A DNA stretch of 7,946 nucleotides from JBJKRW01 sp046704445 (GTDB taxonomy: Bacteria; Patescibacteriota; Microgenomatia; UBA1406; GWC2-37-13), in assembly GCA_046704445.1 (NCBI GenBank), contig JBJKRW010000061.1, positions 1 through 7,946 of the forward strand, given 5' to 3'. This document shows, piece after piece, positions 5,639 to 7,946 of the stretch (positions are counted from its first letter, which is position 1; every line of letters starts with the position of its first letter). A program made the translations under genes and the position numbers. The notes beneath the pieces were generated by a model that was not told where the DNA came from, made no database searches, and worked only from the letters and a program-made list of their open reading frames with translations.

Positions 5639-5647
5639 CTTAATACC

Positions 5648-5776
5648 ATGGCGAAACGTAATGGTTCTACGGTTTTCCGAAAATAAATATTTTCGTGGAA
5701 AATTATTTTAATTCCCTTCATCGTTTTTTTTCTTTTTTTTATTTCTCAGGTTATCTATCATACTCTCAGCAGATTC
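5648..5776 (+). other. N-terminal leader and signal anchor of the exported protein, split by an in-frame TAA
   Basis: ATG 5648 opens MAKRNGSTVFRK and then meets TAA at 5684-5686. The same frame continues without another stop into the exported-protein ORF, reading IFSWKIILIPFIVFFLFF and on to the TTG at 5777. Basic leader plus one hydrophobic helix is exactly a Sec signal anchor, and the promoter sits just before ATG 5648. No ATG, GTG or TTG occurs in frame between the TAA and 5777; only ATA 5687 and ATT codons (5702, 5705, 5711) could restart translation. So either the gene carries a nonsense mutation or assembly error, or the stop is bypassed or restarted. Confidence 0.55.
5678..5695 (+). 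repeat. Hairpin with the interrupting TAA in its loop
   Basis: CGAAAATAAATATTTTCG is a perfect inverted repeat (8-nt arms, 2-nt centre; more realistically a 6-bp stem with a 6-nt loop). With one bulged T the stem extends by about five more pairs (5673-5677 with 5697-5701, including one G-T pair). The TAA at 5684-5686 lies at its apex. It is AT-rich, so stability is modest. Confidence 0.5.
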
Positions 5777-6907
5777 TTGTGGTCAAACGAATTGGGGAAC
5801 AAACTTATTTTTCACACCGACCTTCCGGAATGCGGAAATAAGAAAGTATTTTTTACATCGTCTCCGATTCAGGACGGACTCTATCGCAACGTGGTACCGC
5901 TCGGAAACTTCGGCCCTGCAGGAGGTCATGTACTTCCTACAAAACACGTATATTTCATGAGCCCTGCAAAAAATACGGAAAATCAAACAGATGTAAACAT
6001 TTACTCACCGGGAAACCTTTATGTGACGTACGTTGAACGCTGGACAAACACCACTCTTGGTTATACAGATTATTATTTAAGTACCGCTCCCTGCGCCGAG
6101 GTCGAAGTAGATTTTTATCATCTGAATACTTTGAGTCCGAAAATAATACAAGCATTCACCAATCCTACAAATTGCAGAACTCAGCAAGCAGGATCAAATA
6201 CATTTAATTGGTGCGGACAGGTAATTCATAATATCAAGCTCTCTGCAGGAGAATTAATGGGTACGGCAAATCCCGCAAAGAAAAAAGGCATTAAGCAATT
6301 CTTTGACTTCGAAATGTCGGACCATCGGACGCCTTCTTTACAGTTCGTTAATCCTAAACGTTGGGTAGGAGGATTTGATTTTAAGCATATCGTTTGCCCT
6401 TTTGATTACTTTACTCCTGCGCTCCGTCAGAAATTTTTATCTCAGATGGCCGATTATTTTGATCAAAACCTTAAACGTACCACAGAACCTTTATGTGGCA
6501 CATATATGCAGGACGTTGCCGGAACCGCACAGGGAGCATGGTTTAAACCCGGAAAAACCGCGGGAGACGAAGAGAACACGCAAATTACCCTGTCTCATCA
6601 CAATGTATTAACTCAGAAAGGAGTGTTTTCTGTTGGGACAAAAGCCGTACAGACAATTGAGGCGGGTGTTTATCCGTTTGATCCCAAGACTACGGGACTC
6701 GTTAACCGCGATTTCAAGGATATTGGCCCTGACGGAAAAATTTATTGCTTTGAACCAACCGGCCTGACCGGAAACTATAGTTATCCGTTCAGGATTATAC
6801 TTCAGATGAACTCAACTACAAAATTGACTATTGAGGGACAAAAAATTCAGGGATGTCTGGAAAAACCTTGGAGACTTGATTCCGCCGCCACGAGTTTCGA
6901 ACGATAA
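5777..6907 (+). CDS. Cysteine-rich exported protein, possibly with a LytM/M23-like beta-barrel region
   Basis: 376 residues are uninterrupted from a TTG at 5777, but the real N-terminus probably includes the hydrophobic segment encoded just upstream, so the protein is best read as anchored outside the cytoplasmic membrane. Eight cysteines (19, 106, 133, 146, 207, 240, 324, 360) fit an oxidising location. Residues about 41-120 read PLGNFGPAGGHVLPTKHVYF, then VNIYSPGNLYVTYV, then TDYYLSTAPC and VEVDFYHLNTLS. This is the order of strands seen in LytM/M23 peptidases and biotinyl-lipoyl-like barrels, with His51, His57 and His115 near expected metal positions, but the classic HxxxD and HxH motifs are not intact. 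A later conserved-looking block is LCGTYMQDVAGTAQGAWF (239-256). Enzyme activity is unproven. I know similar blocks only from uncharacterised proteins. There is no Shine-Dalgarno at 5777. Confidence 0.75.
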   Translation: MWSNELGNKLIFHTDLPECGNKKVFFTSSPIQDGLYRNVVPLGNFGPAGGHVLPTKHVYFMSPAKNTENQTDVNIYSPGNLYVTYVERWTNTTLGYTDYYLSTAPCAEVEVDFYHLNTLSPKIIQAFTNPTNCRTQQAGSNTFNWCGQVIHNIKLSAGELMGTANPAKKKGIKQFFDFEMSDHRTPSLQFVNPKRWVGGFDFKHIVCPFDYFTPALRQKFLSQMADYFDQNLKRTTEPLCGTYMQDVAGTAQGAWFKPGKTAGDEENTQITLSHHNVLTQKGVFSVGTKAVQTIEAGVYPFDPKTTGLVNRDFKDIGPDGKIYCFEPTGLTGNYSYPFRIILQMNSTTKLTIEGQKIQGCLEKPWRLDSAATSFER

Positions 6908-6991
6908 TAAATTCCAATTCTTCAATCTATCGTATCGATATCTTAGAATTAAATCCACTTTTCGTACACAATCACCGGATAGTCGAACTTT
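6908..6991. other. Convergent gap between the exported protein and the GNAT gene
   Basis: 84 nt containing no supported gene, promoter or classical terminator. Neither strand shows a G/C-rich hairpin with a T-run. Transcripts may therefore read into each other's 3' ends. Confidence 0.4.
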
Positions 6992-7450
6992 TCATCTGTT
7001 CTTTTTTTCTGTTAACCGAAAACCCAGACTCTCGTATGTCTTCTGGGCAGGAATAAAAAAAGGATAATCTCCTGTGGTTACACGGAGTATTTCAAATTCG
7101 TCAAGACTTGACATCGTCGTTATTAACTTTTTAAGCTGCTGTTTTCCGTAACCTTTTCGTCTGAATGCCGGCAAAATACAGTTATGGCCAATTGTTCCTA
7201 CGGGTTTTTGCCTCGGATCATATGAGACAAATCCTATCGGTGATTCGTCCAAACAGCTTACCAATACACATTTCCGGACTTTTTCGTTCCCGAATACTTC
7301 ATAATCAAATCTTCTCCAGTCTTTTAACAGATGATGTATTCTAGGCAGATTCGGATCATTCAGTAGGTCCCGATAGCTTGCCACTAACAAACCGTAGAGT
7401 AATCCTCGTTTAAAATTTGAGGGAATTTTGAAACTAAGATTTCTTTCCAT
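6992..7450 (-). CDS. GNAT-family N-acetyltransferase
   Basis: 152 residues, cytoplasmic. The acetyl-CoA pyrophosphate-binding loop is clear: IGHNCILPAFRRKGYGKQQL (87-106), with the R/Q-x-x-G-x-G/A pattern at Arg97-Arg-Lys-Gly100-Tyr-Gly102, followed by a long helix. The preceding strand is IGFVSYD (72-78). The C-terminal GNAT motif is YESLGFRL (139-146). The N-terminal third (helical, rich in Leu and Arg) should form the acceptor site; the acceptor cannot be predicted. The ATG at 7450 overlaps the TAA of the cupin gene by one base (TAATG), so the two proteins are probably translated in a coupled way and act in related processes. Confidence 0.85.
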   Translation of the reverse strand: MERNLSFKIPSNFKRGLLYGLLVASYRDLLNDPNLPRIHHLLKDWRRFDYEVFGNEKVRKCVLVSCLDESPIGFVSYDPRQKPVGTIGHNCILPAFRRKGYGKQQLKKLITTMSSLDEFEILRVTTGDYPFFIPAQKTYESLGFRLTEKKNR

Positions 7451-7722
7451 TATGCCCTGATAAGTCGGATATCGGTCAATGCAACCAATTTATGATATTC
7501 GTGTGCCCGAATGGTCACCTTTACCGGAGCTTCTATAATCTGTTTTTCATGTCCAACCGTTAACTCTCCTTTTCCCTCAACAAGAAAAATCGTTTCCGGT
7601 TCCGGATGCGTATGATTTGCGGATACCGTCCCTTTTTTTCTTGATATATAATTTACGGAGCCCGTCCGGTAAATAAACCCTCTTTCATCATGCTTGACAA
7701 CCGGTACACTTCCTATATTCAT
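7450..7722 (-). CDS. Small single-domain cupin
   Basis: 90 residues. Cupin motif 1, G(X)5HXH(X)3E(X)6G, is met exactly by Gly31, His37, His39, Glu43 and Gly50 (HTHPEPETIFLVEG), the usual metal-binding set. Motif 2 is degenerate (IRAHEYHKL, 71-79) but keeps His77 at the fourth ligand position. The N-terminus (VVKHDERGFIYRTGSVNYIS) resembles the start of cupins in surface-sugar and NDP-sugar gene sets, where they act as isomerases or have unknown roles. That link is an inference. The length is minimal for a complete cupin barrel, so it probably works as a dimer. It is followed by the GNAT gene with a 1-nt overlap and preceded by a HEAT-repeat gene on the same strand. Confidence 0.85.
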   Translation of the reverse strand: MNIGSVPVVKHDERGFIYRTGSVNYISRKKGTVSANHTHPEPETIFLVEGKGELTVGHEKQIIEAPVKVTIRAHEYHKLVALTDIRLIRA

Positions 7723-7728
7723 TTAATT

Positions 7729-7739
7729 ATTATATATCA
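7729..7739 (-). promoter_or_regulatory. Extended -10 element before the cupin-GNAT pair
   Basis: The minus strand reads TGA-TATATAAT; the TATAAT (7734-7729) ends six nt before ATG 7722, so a transcript starting seven nt downstream would begin at the A of the start codon. No clear -35 is seen. It lies in the 36-nt gap after the HEAT-repeat gene, so the cupin-GNAT pair may have its own leaderless message. Confidence 0.4.
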
Positions 7740-7758
7740 GGCAATACACACATCCACA

Positions 7759-7946
7759 CTATATGTCGGTGTATTTCCAGATAAAATGAGTTATGTTCAG
7801 TCCGCCCTCGGCAAGACGGATTGCTTTCTTCAGTTCATACTGGCTGAGTACTTTGTCCCACGGTTCTTTCGACGGAATAGTGCCGGTATAATATCGTCGG
7901 AGAACTTGAGTTGCTCGGTTATCGCCCAGCTGACCAAGAGCCCATA
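7759..7946 (-). CDS. C-terminal part of a HEAT-repeat protein (cut by the right edge)
   Basis: The minus strand is open from the window edge to a TAG at 7761-7759, giving the last 61 complete residues. It begins WALGQLGDNRATQVLRRYY, the 'ALGxLGDxxA...L' pattern of a PBS-lyase/HEAT-like repeat, and continues with an amphipathic helix (SQYELKKAIRLAEGG, 34-48), ending at WKYTDI. HEAT-like repeats form helical solenoids used for protein binding. The catalytic or partner domain, if any, lies outside the window. Confidence 0.7.
   Translation of the reverse strand, partial: WALGQLGDNRATQVLRRYYTGTIPSKEPWDKVLSQYELKKAIRLAEGGLNITHFIWKYTDI

Noticed and set aside
5695..5740. Alternative GTG start at 5695 in another frame, joined by slippage on the T8-C-T8 tract (5724-5740)
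   Set aside because: It needs a frameshift, has no ribosome binding site and gives a non-signal-like N-terminus, whereas ATG 5648 is already in the correct frame. The T tract still deserves a read-level check.
1..7946. UGA recoding as in SR1/Gracilibacteria
   Set aside because: TGA ends several well-defined genes (81, 5577, 6992), and the interrupting codon at 5684 is TAA.

Overview
The window looks like part of a small, moderately AT-rich bacterial genome that uses the standard genetic code: TGA, TAA and TAG all end plausible genes. No rRNA, tRNA, CRISPR array, insertion sequence or phage module is visible. Short, isolated single-gene units, tiny intergenic gaps, membrane and secreted proteins of unknown role, and many genes without a Shine-Dalgarno sequence fit a Patescibacteria/CPR-type lineage. 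That placement is an inference, because there is no marker gene in the window.

Layout. At 1-1710 (minus strand) lie a DMT/EamA transporter, a membrane-anchored protein with one Ig-like domain, and the first 21 codons of another gene that runs off the left edge. At 1798-2439 (plus) is an unrecognised protein with a possible PD-(D/E)xK nuclease core. It converges, with a 4-nt overlap, on a sugar-phosphate nucleotidyltransferase (2436-3188, minus). Divergent from the latter is an 81-residue holin-like two-helix membrane protein (3362-3607, plus). A HIT-like protein (3720-4190, minus) and an aldose-1-epimerase-like protein (4239-5054, plus) share a 48-nt divergent promoter region. Next come a four-helix membrane protein (5173-5577, plus) and a cysteine-rich exported protein (main ORF 5777-6907, plus). 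The N-terminal signal anchor of that exported protein appears to be encoded upstream from ATG 5648 but is cut by an in-frame TAA. The right end holds a minus-strand run: the C-terminus of a HEAT-repeat protein, a cupin and a GNAT acetyltransferase, the last two coupled through TAATG.

Themes. (1) Two initiation styles seem to coexist. Two membrane-protein genes have a promoter 40-50 nt upstream and a strong Shine-Dalgarno. Most other genes have a -10-like hexamer only about 6-14 nt before the ATG and no Shine-Dalgarno, which implies leaderless or nearly leaderless mRNAs. (2) Carbohydrate chemistry recurs (NTP-transferase, mutarotase-like enzyme, cupin, acetyltransferase), but the genes are in separate transcription units, so a single pathway is not demonstrated. 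(3) The most unusual locus is 5603-5776: an 8-bp inverted repeat over an extended -10 promoter, then a short basic leader, a TAA inside a perfect hairpin, and a transmembrane segment that continues in frame into the exported protein.

I do not see an obviously new defence or mobile system. The findings are candidate observations that need homology searches or transcript data.
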